NCBI GenBank assembly: GCA_947426945.1
Contig: CANEFX010000012.1
Span: forward strand, 1-64,000
Direction of reading: 5' to 3'
Length of the DNA stretch: 64,000 bases
Origin: an uncultured Bacillota bacterium
Lineage (GTDB): Bacteria; Bacillota; Clostridia; Oscillospirales; Oscillospiraceae
The position numbers and the translations under genes are program-made. The notes under the pieces are model-generated. The model worked only from the letters and a program-made list of their open reading frames with translations. It was not told the origin of the DNA and searched no databases. Positions 24,816-32,459 of the stretch are shown in pieces. Each line of letters starts with the position of its first letter. Position 1 is the stretch's first letter.

Positions 24816-27059
24816 ATGGCCAAGAAGAAAACGCCAAATGAAAATAAGGCCCGGAAAACAGACCCCAACGTGATGGGCCTGCGGGCGGAGGTGCTGGAAC
24901 AGCCCATCACCCAAACCCTGGAGATCAACTACATGCCCTACGCCATGTCGGTGATTATCTCCCGGGCCATCCCGGAGATCGACGGCTTCAAGCCCTCCCA
25001 CCGCAAGCTGCTGTACACCATGTACCAGATGAAGCTTCTGGGGGGCGGGCGCACCAAGTCGGCCAACATCGTGGGCCAGACCATGAAACTCAACCCCCAC
25101 GGAGATCAGGCCATTTATGATACCCTGGTCCGCCTGTCCCGGGGCTACGGGGCGCTGCTCCACCCCCTGGTGGACAGCAAGGGCAACTTCGGCAAGGTCT
25201 ACTCCCGGGACATGGCTTACGCCGCCAGCCGGTACACCGAGGCCCGGCTGGATCCCATCTGTGCCGAGATCTTCCGGGACATCGACCAGGACACAGTGGA
25301 TTTTGTGGACAACTACGACGGCAAGATGAAGGAGCCCACCCTCCTGCCCACCACCTTCCCCAACGTGCTGGTCTCCGCAAACAAGGGAATCGCCGTAGGC
25401 ATGGCCAGTGACCTGTGCGGCTTCAACCTGGGGGAGGTGTGCGACACTGCTATCGCCTTCATCAAAGACCCCAATCACGATATTATGTCAACTCTCAAGG
25501 CCCCCGACCTCCCCACCGGCGGCGATCTGCTCTATGACGGGGCCGCCCTGTCCGAAATCTACCGCACCGGCCGGGGCTCCTTCAAGGTGCGTTCCCGGTG
25601 GCGCTACGTGAAGGAAGAAAACCTGATTGAGGTCTATGAGATCCCCTATTCCACCACCAGCGAGGCCATTCTGGACAAGGTGACCGAGCTAATCAAGCTG
25701 GGCAGGGTGAAGGAGATCGCCGACATGCGGGACGAGACCGACCTGTCCGGCCTGAAGCTGACCATCGACCTGAAGCGGGGCGCTGATCCGGAGAAGCTGA
25801 TGGCCAGGCTGTTCAAGCTCACCCCCCTGATGGACAGCCAGTCCTGCAACTTCAATATTCTCATCGCCGGCTTCCCCAAGGTGCTGGGAGTGCGGGAAAT
25901 TCTGGAGGAGTGGACTGCCTGGCGGACGGACTCGGTGCGCCGGCGGGTATATTTCTCCATGACCAAAAAGAAGGAGAAGCTCCACCTGTTAAAGGGCCTG
26001 AGGCGGATTTTGCTGGATATCGACCGGGCTATCAAAATTATCCGGGACACCGAGGAGGACGCGGAGGTCATCCCCAACCTGATGATCGGCTTCGGCATCG
26101 ACCAGGTTCAGGCGGAGTATGTGGCCGACATCCGCCTGCGCAACATCAATAAGGAATACATCCTCAAGCGCACCCAGGAGGTGGACGCGCTGGCCGACGA
26201 GATCGCCGACCTGGAGGATATCGTCAACTCCCCCAAGCGTATCCGGAAAATTATCGTAAACGAACTGACCGAAGTGAAGAAGAAGTACGCCGTCCCCCGG
26301 CGGACCCAGATCGTCTACGACCACATGGACGAACCCGTCATGACGATAGAGGAGGAAGTCCCCGACTACCCCGTCCACCTGTTCTTCTCCAGGGAAGGTT
26401 ATCTGAAAAAAATCACGCCCCAGTCCCTGCGGATGGCCAGCGAACAGAAGTACAAGGAGGGAGACGGCCCCTACCTCCAATGGGAGGCTGCCAATCGGGA
26501 CGAGCTGCTGGTGTTTACCGACCGGCAGCAGTGCTACAAGACCAGGCTTTCCGACTTTGACGATGCCAAGGCCAGCACCTTGGGGGACTATCTGCCCTCC
26601 AAGCTGGGGATGGAGGCAGAGGAGAAGGCCCTTTGGGCCTGTATTCCCGGGGACTACTCCGGGCAGATCGTGTTCTTCTTTGAAAACGGAAAGGCCGCCC
26701 GGGTGGAGCTGTCCGCCTATCAGACCCAGACCAGGCGGAAGAAGCTCACCGGGGCATATTCCGACAAATCCCCCCTGGCAGCTGCCTTTTTGCTCAGGGA
26801 GGATTTTGAGGCAGCGGTAATCTCCACCGAGGGCCGCTGCGTGGTGTTCCACACGGCCAGCCTCAACCCCAAGTCCACCCGGAACACCCAGGGGGTCAAT
26901 GTTATGACCCTGAAGCCCAAACATAAGGTAGAGAAAGTGCTACCCCTGGGCCGCACTCATATTCAAAATGCTGCCCGCTACCGGGCCCGCTCCCTGCCCA
27001 TCGCCGGCGCCCTTCTCAAGGAGGAGGACCGCGGGGAGGAGCAGATGACTCTTTTATGA
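24816..27059 (+). CDS. Type IIA topoisomerase A subunit (topoisomerase IV ParC-like)
   Basis: A 747-residue breakage-reunion subunit. The winged-helix part has MPYAMSVIISRAIPEIDGFK and HGDQAIYDTLVRLSRGYG, and the catalytic Tyr140 lies in AASRYTEARL. A coiled-coil tower follows and the C-terminal region (about 510-747) has irregular repeats where gyrase has its DNA-wrapping domain, without a clear GyrA box, supporting a topoisomerase IV-like role. At the position equal to GyrA Ser83, a quinolone contact, the residue is Gln98. It pairs with the B subunit at 21806. The ATG lies inside the end of the transposase gene and has only a weak ribosome site, so translation may depend on coupling. Confidence 0.92.
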   Translation: MAKKKTPNENKARKTDPNVMGLRAEVLEQPITQTLEINYMPYAMSVIISRAIPEIDGFKPSHRKLLYTMYQMKLLGGGRTKSANIVGQTMKLNPHGDQAIYDTLVRLSRGYGALLHPLVDSKGNFGKVYSRDMAYAASRYTEARLDPICAEIFRDIDQDTVDFVDNYDGKMKEPTLLPTTFPNVLVSANKGIAVGMASDLCGFNLGEVCDTAIAFIKDPNHDIMSTLKAPDLPTGGDLLYDGAALSEIYRTGRGSFKVRSRWRYVKEENLIEVYEIPYSTTSEAILDKVTELIKLGRVKEIADMRDETDLSGLKLTIDLKRGADPEKLMARLFKLTPLMDSQSCNFNILIAGFPKVLGVREILEEWTAWRTDSVRRRVYFSMTKKKEKLHLLKGLRRILLDIDRAIKIIRDTEEDAEVIPNLMIGFGIDQVQAEYVADIRLRNINKEYILKRTQEVDALADEIADLEDIVNSPKRIRKIIVNELTEVKKKYAVPRRTQIVYDHMDEPVMTIEEEVPDYPVHLFFSREGYLKKITPQSLRMASEQKYKEGDGPYLQWEAANRDELLVFTDRQQCYKTRLSDFDDAKASTLGDYLPSKLGMEAEEKALWACIPGDYSGQIVFFFENGKAARVELSAYQTQTRRKKLTGAYSDKSPLAAAFLLREDFEAAVISTEGRCVVFHTASLNPKSTRNTQGVNVMTLKPKHKVEKVLPLGRTHIQNAARYRARSLPIAGALLKEEDRGEEQMTLL

Positions 27060-27072
27060 CAGGAGGACCCCT

Positions 27073-27945
27073 ATGACCAAACCCAACTTTGCCCACCTGG
27101 TGCGGGACTATATCTGGATCGCCCTGGGTTCAGTGCTCTATTCCGTCAGCTTTGACTGGTTCTATGTGCCTAACCAGATCGGCTTTGGGGGGCTTACCGC
27201 TCTGGGCATGATTTTAAACCACTTTTCCTCTGCTATTCCCATTGGCGCGGTGGTGCTGGTGCTGAACATCCCTCTCTTCCTGCTGGGCTGGAAGTTCTTA
27301 GGCGGACACACCCTGGTATCCTCCCTCTTCGCCATGACGGCCACCTCCGTGCTGGTGGACCTGATTGCCGCCCTGTACATCTTTCCGCCCATGGACCCCA
27401 TGCTGGCCTCCATTTTCGGCGGAGTGACGCTGGGTATCTCTCTTGGAATGATCTTCTCCAAAGGGGCCACCACAGGTGGCACAGACCTCACCGCCCGGCT
27501 GCTGAAAATCCCTTTCGCCTGGCTGCCCATCGGCAGGCTCCTTCTCGTGGTGGACCTGGCCATGCTGCTGGCCGTGTCCGTCGCTTTCCGCAGCATGGAG
27601 AGCGGCATGTACGGCATCATCTCCCTGTACATCTCCACCCTGGTGATGGACGGCGTGCTCTACGGCATGGACCGCTCCAAGGTAGCCTATATCGTCACCT
27701 CCAAGCCTCAGGCCATCGCCGGGGAGATTGACAAGCAGCTGGACCGGGGCGCCACCTTCCTTCACGGAGAGGGCAGTTTCTCCAGGGAGGAAAAGCTGGT
27801 GCTCATGTGCGCCTTCAAGCAGAAACAGATTGTCCCTCTGAAGGCCCTGATCCATGAGCTGGACCCGGAAGCCTTTCTCATCGTCTGTGACGCCCACGAG
27901 GTGATGGGACAGGGTTTCAGGCGGTATCAAAAAAACGACCTGTAG
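27073..27945 (+). CDS. YitT family membrane protein
   Basis: A 290-residue protein with five to six membrane helices (DUF161, about 1-200) and a C-terminal cytosolic DUF2179 domain (about 205-285) containing DRGATFLHGEGSFS and HEVMGQGF. The family signature GKGATTGGTDL-like stretch (SKGATTGGTDLTARLL) is clear. The function of the family is not established. It begins 13 bases after the topoisomerase A stop with AGGAGG upstream, so it is probably co-transcribed. Its stop codon lies within a REP-like unit. Confidence 0.92.
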   Translation: MTKPNFAHLVRDYIWIALGSVLYSVSFDWFYVPNQIGFGGLTALGMILNHFSSAIPIGAVVLVLNIPLFLLGWKFLGGHTLVSSLFAMTATSVLVDLIAALYIFPPMDPMLASIFGGVTLGISLGMIFSKGATTGGTDLTARLLKIPFAWLPIGRLLLVVDLAMLLAVSVAFRSMESGMYGIISLYISTLVMDGVLYGMDRSKVAYIVTSKPQAIAGEIDKQLDRGATFLHGEGSFSREEKLVLMCAFKQKQIVPLKALIHELDPEAFLIVCDAHEVMGQGFRRYQKNDL

Positions 27946-27967
27946 GGAGCGGTCTCTGCGCCGATCC
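27942..27967 (+). repeat. Degenerate REP-like unit 4, containing the YitT stop codon
   Basis: GTAGGGAGCGGTCTCTGCGC then CGATCC matches the RAYT-gene units over most positions. The TAG of the unit is the stop codon of the yitT-like gene. Confidence 0.6.
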
Positions 27968-27996
27968 ACATAAAAATATATAAAGGAGTGCTTATC

Positions 27997-28587
27997 ATGA
28001 CTGACTGGACCAAACTGACCAAAAATCTGGAGGAGCGGGGTTTCACTCCCAAAGTCTTTGCCACCAAAGAGGAGGCCGCTGATTATCTGGACAGCCAAAT
28101 TGATGGGGTGAGCGTAGCCTTCGGCGGCTCTATGACCGTACAGGAGATGGGGCTGTACCCCCGGCTGGCCGCCCACAATAACGCCCTCTGGCACTGGGAC
28201 AAGGCCGGCCTGGAGCAGGCCGCCGCCACCGACGTGTACGTCACTTCGGTCAACGGCCTGGCCGAGACCGGCGAGCTCATCAACATCGACGGTACCGGCA
28301 ACCGGGTGGCCTCCACCCTTTTCGGCCACAAAAAGGTCTATTTTGTGGTTGGGAAAAACAAGATTGCTCCCGACTACGACGCCGCCTTGTGGCGGGCCCG
28401 GAACATCGCCTCCCCTAAGAACGCCCAGCGCATCGGCGTGAAAACCCCCTGCGCCGTCAAAGGGGACAAGTGCTATGACTGCAAGAGCCCCCAGCGTATC
28501 TGCAACGGACTGGTGGTCCTTTGGGGCCGTCCCAAGGGCATTGAGCACATGGAGGTTATCCTCATCGACGAGGAGCTGGGCTACTGA
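27997..28587 (+). CDS. LUD-domain protein (lactate utilisation protein family)
   Basis: A 196-residue single LUD domain (DUF162) protein. Diagnostic parts are SVAFGGSMTVQEMGL, TSVNGLAETGELINIDGTGNRVAS and KVYFVVGKNKI. Four cysteines near the C-terminus (CAVKGDKCYDCKSPQRIC) could hold an iron-sulfur centre. LUD proteins such as LutC take part in lactate oxidation; the stand-alone form lacks the LutA/LutB partners here. The ATG at 27997 has AAAGGAG 9 bases upstream. The lipoprotein gene follows after 1 base. Confidence 0.9.
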   Translation: MTDWTKLTKNLEERGFTPKVFATKEEAADYLDSQIDGVSVAFGGSMTVQEMGLYPRLAAHNNALWHWDKAGLEQAAATDVYVTSVNGLAETGELINIDGTGNRVASTLFGHKKVYFVVGKNKIAPDYDAALWRARNIASPKNAQRIGVKTPCAVKGDKCYDCKSPQRICNGLVVLWGRPKGIEHMEVILIDEELGY

Positions 28588-28588
28588 T

Positions 28589-29671
28589 TTGAAAAAACGA
28601 CTGCTGACCCTGCTGGCCGCCTCCGCGCTGCTGCTCACGGGCTGCGCCGCCCTGCTGGAGCGGGACTATACCTCCGTGACCCCCCACAACGCCGTCCCCA
28701 CCACCGAAGGGGACCCCTCTATTCTCCGGGCGGACAGCTATCAGGAGCTGGTCAACGCCCTGATCTACTTCGTCAACGGCGGCATGGAGGAGGGAACCGT
28801 CCGGCTGTATACCGACGCGGAAAATGTAGAGCCCTTTCTGTCTGACGCCTGTCTGGAGGTAGTGCAAGAGGACCCCCTGGGGGCCTACTGCGTGGAATTT
28901 ATCAAATACACCGTGGACCCGGTGGTAGCCTACTCCGAGGCCCACCTGGACATTACCTACCGCCGCACCCGAGAGCAGGTCGCCTCCATCGTTCAGGCCA
29001 CCGGCGTCACCGCCATCCGCAGTGAGCTGGAGTCCGCTCTGGCCTCTTTTTCCCCTTCCCGAACCCTGCGCATCCGCTACTTTGAGGAGGACGAGGCCTT
29101 TATCCGGGATCTGGCCCGGCAGGCCTACTACGGCGTTCCCTCCTGCGCCCTGGGTATGCCGGAGATCGACTTGTTCCTCTATCCCCACAGCGGGCAGCAG
29201 CGCATTGTGGAAATCCTGCTGCATTACCCTCTGGAGCACTCTGCGCTGGAGGAACGGCGGGCCGCCCTCTCCCTCCGGCTGGAGGTGCTGGCGGCGGAGC
29301 TGGCCCCTTTAAACGGCCGGGAGCAGCTTCTGACCGCCGCCCAAGCGGTGCTGGAGGCGGGGGAGTATGATCCTCAAGGCGGTTCCACCGCCTACGACCT
29401 CTTTGAAAACGGCGCCGCCGGCAGTGAGGGGCTGGCGCTGGCCTATGCAGCCCTGTGCCTGGAGCTGAATCTGCCCTGCCATGTGGTCTGGGGAGAGTTG
29501 AACGAAACGCCCCATTTCTGGAACATCGTGCAAACTGAATCCGGCTGGCGGCACCTGGACCTGTCCGCTCCGGAAACGGAGGACGGCGAGCTCCTGTACA
29601 CCGACCAGCAGTTCCTGGAGCTGGGCTATCTCTGGGACGGGGGTGTCTTCCCCTCCTGCGTGGAAAGCTGA
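28589..29671 (+). CDS. Lipoprotein with inactive-looking transglutaminase-like domain
   Basis: A 360-residue lipoprotein starting at TTG, one base after the LUD stop. LLLTGCAAL gives a lipobox with Cys19. The C-terminal part resembles a transglutaminase-like fold: GSEGLALAYAALC, then TPHFWNIV with the His and WRHLDLS with the Asp. The catalytic Cys position (GVCEGYA in active members) is occupied by Ser279, so the domain is probably a peptide or polymer binder. The middle region (30-240) is not recognised. The TTG start is supported by the signal peptide beginning exactly there and GAGGAG upstream. Confidence 0.78.
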   Translation: MKKRLLTLLAASALLLTGCAALLERDYTSVTPHNAVPTTEGDPSILRADSYQELVNALIYFVNGGMEEGTVRLYTDAENVEPFLSDACLEVVQEDPLGAYCVEFIKYTVDPVVAYSEAHLDITYRRTREQVASIVQATGVTAIRSELESALASFSPSRTLRIRYFEEDEAFIRDLARQAYYGVPSCALGMPEIDLFLYPHSGQQRIVEILLHYPLEHSALEERRAALSLRLEVLAAELAPLNGREQLLTAAQAVLEAGEYDPQGGSTAYDLFENGAAGSEGLALAYAALCLELNLPCHVVWGELNETPHFWNIVQTESGWRHLDLSAPETEDGELLYTDQQFLELGYLWDGGVFPSCVES

Positions 29672-29704
29672 GTCTGTCAAATTCTTACCATTGTGTTACA
29701 GACC

Positions 29705-29733
29705 TTGCCAAGGCGGGGAAAATCAAGTATAAT
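29705..29733 (+). promoter_or_regulatory. Promoter of the SLH-domain protein gene
   Basis: TTGCCA, 17-base spacer and perfect TATAAT; the ATG follows 40 bases later behind AAAGGAG. Confidence 0.75.
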
Positions 29734-29772
29734 ACGCTTACTTGATTCAATCCCTTTGGAAAGGAGTTCACC

Positions 29773-30969
29773 ATGAGACGACTCAGGCGGTGGATGGCCG
29801 CGCTTTTAGCCGCCGCAGCAGCGGTTTCAATTTCTGTCTCCTCCGGCCTCGCCCTGCCTGCGGCCTCTCCCTTTGCAGAGTTCCACATCGGCGCCAGCGA
29901 CTCGGATGCACCTCAGCGCACCTTGTCCATTGCCCGTTACAGGCGCGGCACAGACGGCCGCTTTCAGCTCAGCGGCACCGAAGAGCAGATATGCCGGCTC
30001 AACCGGGTCACCGGGGACGCCAATTTCTTCATCCAGACCAAAGAAGAGAATGTCTGGGTAACGGTAGATTACCTCACCGATATCAACGGCGACGGGATTT
30101 ATGAGCTGTTGGACGGCGGCTCCAGCCCTGTCTGGGAGGTCATGGACGACCAGGGCGGTTTGGCCGTCTCTCAAGGGCAGACCCCCACCCTGGCTGCGGA
30201 CCAGATGTATATCCTGTCCTCTGAGCTTCTGGTTCAGCACAGTCAGCAGGCCGTCCAAAACCGCCTTGCCGGAGGTATACACACCCTGGATAAGACGCTG
30301 GAGGTCTCGGCGCAGCCGGATTTCCCTTTGTGTATGGTCACCCTTCATCAAGCCGGCTCTGTGGACGGGCAGGAGTATGAGGAAATTTTCTACCTTCAGA
30401 TCTATGAAGACGTTCTCATTCCCTTCGACGTCTCCTCGGAGGACCCCTATTACGACGCGGTGGTTTTCTGCCTGTTTCGTGGCTACTTTACAGGCACCGG
30501 CGGCGGACGGTTCAGCCCCGACGCTCCATTGACCCGAGCCCAGCTGGCCCAGGTTCTCTGGACTGTGTCTGGTTCTCCGGAGGCGGAACCCGCCATCTTT
30601 TCCGACGTACCGGAGGATGCTTGGCACTATCCGGCGATATCCTGGTGTCAGCAGACCAAACTCATCTCTGGTCTGGGCGGCAATATTTTTGCACCCAACA
30701 GCCTGCTGACCCGGGAACAGATGGCCGCTGTCCTCTACCGCTATGCCCGGCACACAGGTTCCAGCCTGCGGGCTACCGCCGATATGTCCCGCTTTTCCGA
30801 CCTGTCAAGCGTCTCCCCCTGGGCTTACGGCAGCATGCAGTGGGCCGCCACCAACTGGATTATCGACGTGTCTGACGGCATGCTCCTTCCCAGAAAAACC
30901 GTAACCCGTGCGGAACTGGCTGAGGCGCTGTACTGCTATGATATCAACCTGGCTTTTCAGAACTTTTAA
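29773..30969 (+). CDS. Secreted protein with three SLH domains
   Basis: A 398-residue exported protein. A signal peptide spans about 1-34, ending in an Ala-rich stretch. An unrecognised domain (35-225) contains TDINGDGIYELLDG, a Ca-binding loop of EF-hand/dockerin type. Three S-layer-homology repeats follow: about 228-270, 277-332 and 342-395, recognisable by FSPDAPLTRAQLAQVLW, FSDVPEDAWHYPAI and FSDLSSVSPWAYGSM. SLH repeats anchor proteins to pyruvylated cell-wall polymers. It has its own promoter and terminator. Confidence 0.9.
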   Translation: MRRLRRWMAALLAAAAAVSISVSSGLALPAASPFAEFHIGASDSDAPQRTLSIARYRRGTDGRFQLSGTEEQICRLNRVTGDANFFIQTKEENVWVTVDYLTDINGDGIYELLDGGSSPVWEVMDDQGGLAVSQGQTPTLAADQMYILSSELLVQHSQQAVQNRLAGGIHTLDKTLEVSAQPDFPLCMVTLHQAGSVDGQEYEEIFYLQIYEDVLIPFDVSSEDPYYDAVVFCLFRGYFTGTGGGRFSPDAPLTRAQLAQVLWTVSGSPEAEPAIFSDVPEDAWHYPAISWCQQTKLISGLGGNIFAPNSLLTREQMAAVLYRYARHTGSSLRATADMSRFSDLSSVSPWAYGSMQWAATNWIIDVSDGMLLPRKTVTRAELAEALYCYDINLAFQNF

Positions 30970-30978
30970 ATTTCCCGG

Positions 30979-31007
30979 CCCGGCAGCGTGTCGCTGCCGG
31001 GTTTTTT
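30979..31007 (+). terminator. Intrinsic terminator after the SLH protein gene
   Basis: A 10-bp GC-rich stem (30979-30988 with 30992-31001), 3-base loop and six T. Confidence 0.9.
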
Positions 31008-31092
31008 ATCTCTTTTCGGTTTAACAGCTGGAATATTTGTCCAAACTACCCATAAAATATATCAGCTGCAAACATGCGAAAGGAGAAGCCAT

Positions 31093-31332
31093 ATGCCTCA
31101 ATCCATTCAGAGCGCATCTCTGCGCCGCCTCAGTCCCGCCAGGGAGGAGGAACGACGGGAACTGATCAGCTCCCTGTCCCGCACCCGTACCCTCATCAAT
31201 CAAGCTTACAGCGGCTTCAATATGGCCAGCGACAGCGACCTGATTGAGTCCTACGTTTTTGAAATTAACTCTCTTCAGGCTCGCTACAACTATCTCCTGC
31301 GCCGGGTCAAGGACCTGGAGGAAAACACATGA
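31093..31332 (+). CDS. YaaL family (DUF2508) small protein
   Basis: A 79-residue helical protein. The family pattern is in the C-terminal half: SDLIESYVFEINSLQARYNYLLRRVKDLE. In Bacillus, yaaL lies between recR and bofA; here it directly precedes bofA with a 4-base overlap, which supports the assignment. Function unknown. GGAGAAG lies 7 bases upstream of the ATG. Confidence 0.82.
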   Translation: MPQSIQSASLRRLSPAREEERRELISSLSRTRTLINQAYSGFNMASDSDLIESYVFEINSLQARYNYLLRRVKDLEENT

Positions 31333-31589
31333 ATTCCGAATATGCAGCCTGGTGTCTGGCTGGACTGCTGCTGTGCGTTGCCCTGCTCGTGCTGCGCCGG
31401 CCGGCAGCCCGGCTGCTCCGTCTGGCGCTGCGCTCTTCAGTAGGTCTGGCGGCCCTGGTCCTGTTTTCCCAGATCGGACAGTTTATCGGCGTCAGTCTGG
31501 GGATCAACCTGGTCAACGCCCTGGTACTGGGTCTCCTGGGCCTGCCAGGCTTTGGCCTGCTGCTTATGCTCCAGTGGGTATTGCGGTGA
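31329..31589 (+). CDS. bofA: Pro-sigma-K processing inhibitor BofA family protein
   Basis: An 86-residue membrane protein with two hydrophobic segments. The C-terminal signature GVSLGINLVNALVLGLLGLP and following GFGLLLMLQWVL is that of BofA, which holds back the SpoIVFB protease in the forespore outer membrane during sporulation. It overlaps yaaL by 4 bases. Its presence is good evidence that the host is a spore former or descends from one. Confidence 0.9.
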   Translation: MNSEYAAWCLAGLLLCVALLVLRRPAARLLRLALRSSVGLAALVLFSQIGQFIGVSLGINLVNALVLGLLGLPGFGLLLMLQWVLR

Positions 31590-31657
31590 ATCTTTTTCCG
31601 GGGCGGGCGCAGCTTCCGCCTCTTTTCTTTTTGTCACAGTCATATTTTAAAAAGTCC

Positions 31658-31686
31658 TTGACAAATTGCGCCGCAGATGGTAAGAT
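31658..31686 (+). promoter_or_regulatory. tRNA-Ser(UGA) promoter
   Basis: Perfect TTGACA, 17-base spacer, TAAGAT; 29 bases before the mature tRNA. Confidence 0.8.
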
Positions 31687-31715
31687 AACAACCGTCTCTG
31701 GGTGGAAAACGATTC

Positions 31716-31802
31716 GGAGAGATGTCCGAGTGGTTTAAGGAGCTGGTCTTGAAAACCAGTGACTCGCAAGAGCCGTGGGTTCGAATCCCACTCTCTCCGC
31801 CA
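31716..31802 (+). tRNA. tRNA-Ser (anticodon TGA)
   Basis: An 87-base class II tRNA. Acceptor arms GGAGAGA/TCTCTCC, discriminator G and encoded CCA. The anticodon loop TTGAAAA gives TGA; a long variable arm and GGTTCGAATCC T-arm are present. Confidence 0.97.
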
Positions 31803-31806
31803 CGGT

Positions 31807-31844
31807 GTCGGAGCAAGCTCCGTGCCGCTTGCTCTGACTTTTTT
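31807..31844 (+). terminator. Intrinsic terminator after tRNA-Ser(UGA)
   Basis: A 12-bp stem with one G-U pair (31807-31818 with 31827-31838), followed by six T. Confidence 0.8.
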
Positions 31845-31977
31845 CAAAAGTCAGAGTGCGTTCACTGCCTGCTCCCCCCTTTTCAAATTGAGACCGTCCC
31901 GCCAGACCTCAACCTGACGGCCGTTTCCGGTGGTTCGCCCGCAATTCAATATCTCTCCATCCTTTACTTGCAGCCAT

Positions 31978-32070
31978 GCAGAAGTACCCAAGTGGCTATA
32001 AGGGGCTCCCCTGCTAAGGGAGTAGACGGCTTAAACCCGTGCGAGGGTTCGAATCCCTCCTTCTGCGCCA
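31978..32070 (+). tRNA. tRNA-Ser (anticodon GCT)
   Basis: A 93-base class II tRNA. Acceptor arms GCAGAAG/CTTCTGC, discriminator G and encoded CCA. The anticodon stem CTCCC/GGGAG encloses CTGCTAA, giving GCT; the long variable arm fits Ser. Confidence 0.97.
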
Positions 32071-32110
32071 CGCCGGAGCAAGCTTCTGTTGCTTGCTCCG
32101 GCGTTTTTTT
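32071..32110 (+). terminator. Intrinsic terminator after tRNA-Ser(GCU)
   Basis: A 13-bp stem (32071-32083 with 32091-32103), 7-base loop and seven T. Confidence 0.9.
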
Positions 32111-32170
32111 GCGGTTCTGCACCGCCTGTCTCAGCGTTTTATCAACACAAATGAAAAGGAGCTGCCCATT

Positions 32171-32401
32171 ATGGACCTGAAATTTGACATCAAGGAAAAG
32201 GTGGAGGAGCTGGCCGCTAAGCTCCAGAAAGACCCCGCTCTTCTAAAAAGCTTTCAGGCCGATCCCATTAAAACCCTGGAGAAGCTGACAGGCGTGAACC
32301 TGCCTGACGACCAGCTCAAGCCCGTGGTCACCGGAATCAAGGCCAAGTTGGCTGCGTCAGACATCGGCGGCAAGCTGGACGGCCTTAAGGAACTGTTCTG
32401 A
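32171..32401 (+). CDS. Small hypothetical protein with leader-peptide-like sequence
   Basis: A 76-residue soluble, highly charged protein without Cys. The central stretch KDPALLKSFQADPIKTLEKL plus TGVNLPDDQL resembles nitrile-hydratase-like or Nif11-like leader peptides of ribosomal natural products (LLADPKAALEEL...G..LPD pattern). However, the C-terminus (SDIGGKLDGLKELF) lacks a core of Cys/Ser/Thr and no modifying enzyme is near, so a precursor role is doubtful. AAAGGAG lies 10 bases before the ATG, and a clean terminator follows, so it is a real monocistronic gene. Confidence 0.8.
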   Translation: MDLKFDIKEKVEELAAKLQKDPALLKSFQADPIKTLEKLTGVNLPDDQLKPVVTGIKAKLAASDIGGKLDGLKELF

Positions 32402-32412
32402 ACGCCGCAGCC

Positions 32413-32438
32413 AAGCACCTCTCAGAGGTGCTTTTTTT
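32413..32438 (+). terminator. Intrinsic terminator after the 76-residue protein gene
   Basis: A 9-bp stem (32413-32421 with 32425-32433), 3-base loop and T-run. rsmA starts 22 bases later. Confidence 0.85.
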
Positions 32439-32459
32439 GTCAGGAAAGGAGGCTCCTCT

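Larger units (their letters stand above)
24224..24841 (+). mobile_element. REP-associated tyrosine transposase (RAYT, IS200-like), with REP units inside the gene
   Basis: A 205-residue Y1-type HUH transposase. It shows YYFVTICTQ near residue 24, the metal-binding DHIHMVL (His121, His123), and the RAYT C-terminus GYYDHVIRSDADLQAIREYI with NNPLKW; Tyr165 or Tyr166 is the probable nucleophile. RAYT proteins recognise short palindromic REP repeats. Here three REP-like units lie within the coding region (24366-24391, 24410-24435, 24610-24635) and are translated in frame as low-complexity Gly/Pro/Arg stretches. The gene overlaps the upstream gene by 4 bases and the downstream topoisomerase A gene by 26 bases. 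The protein seems intact because all motifs remain in one frame. Confidence 0.88.

Noticed and set aside
31845-31977. Gene or promoter between the two tRNA-Ser genes
   Set aside because: No ribosome site with a family-like frame and no clear -35/-10 pair; the second tRNA may be read through from the first promoter.
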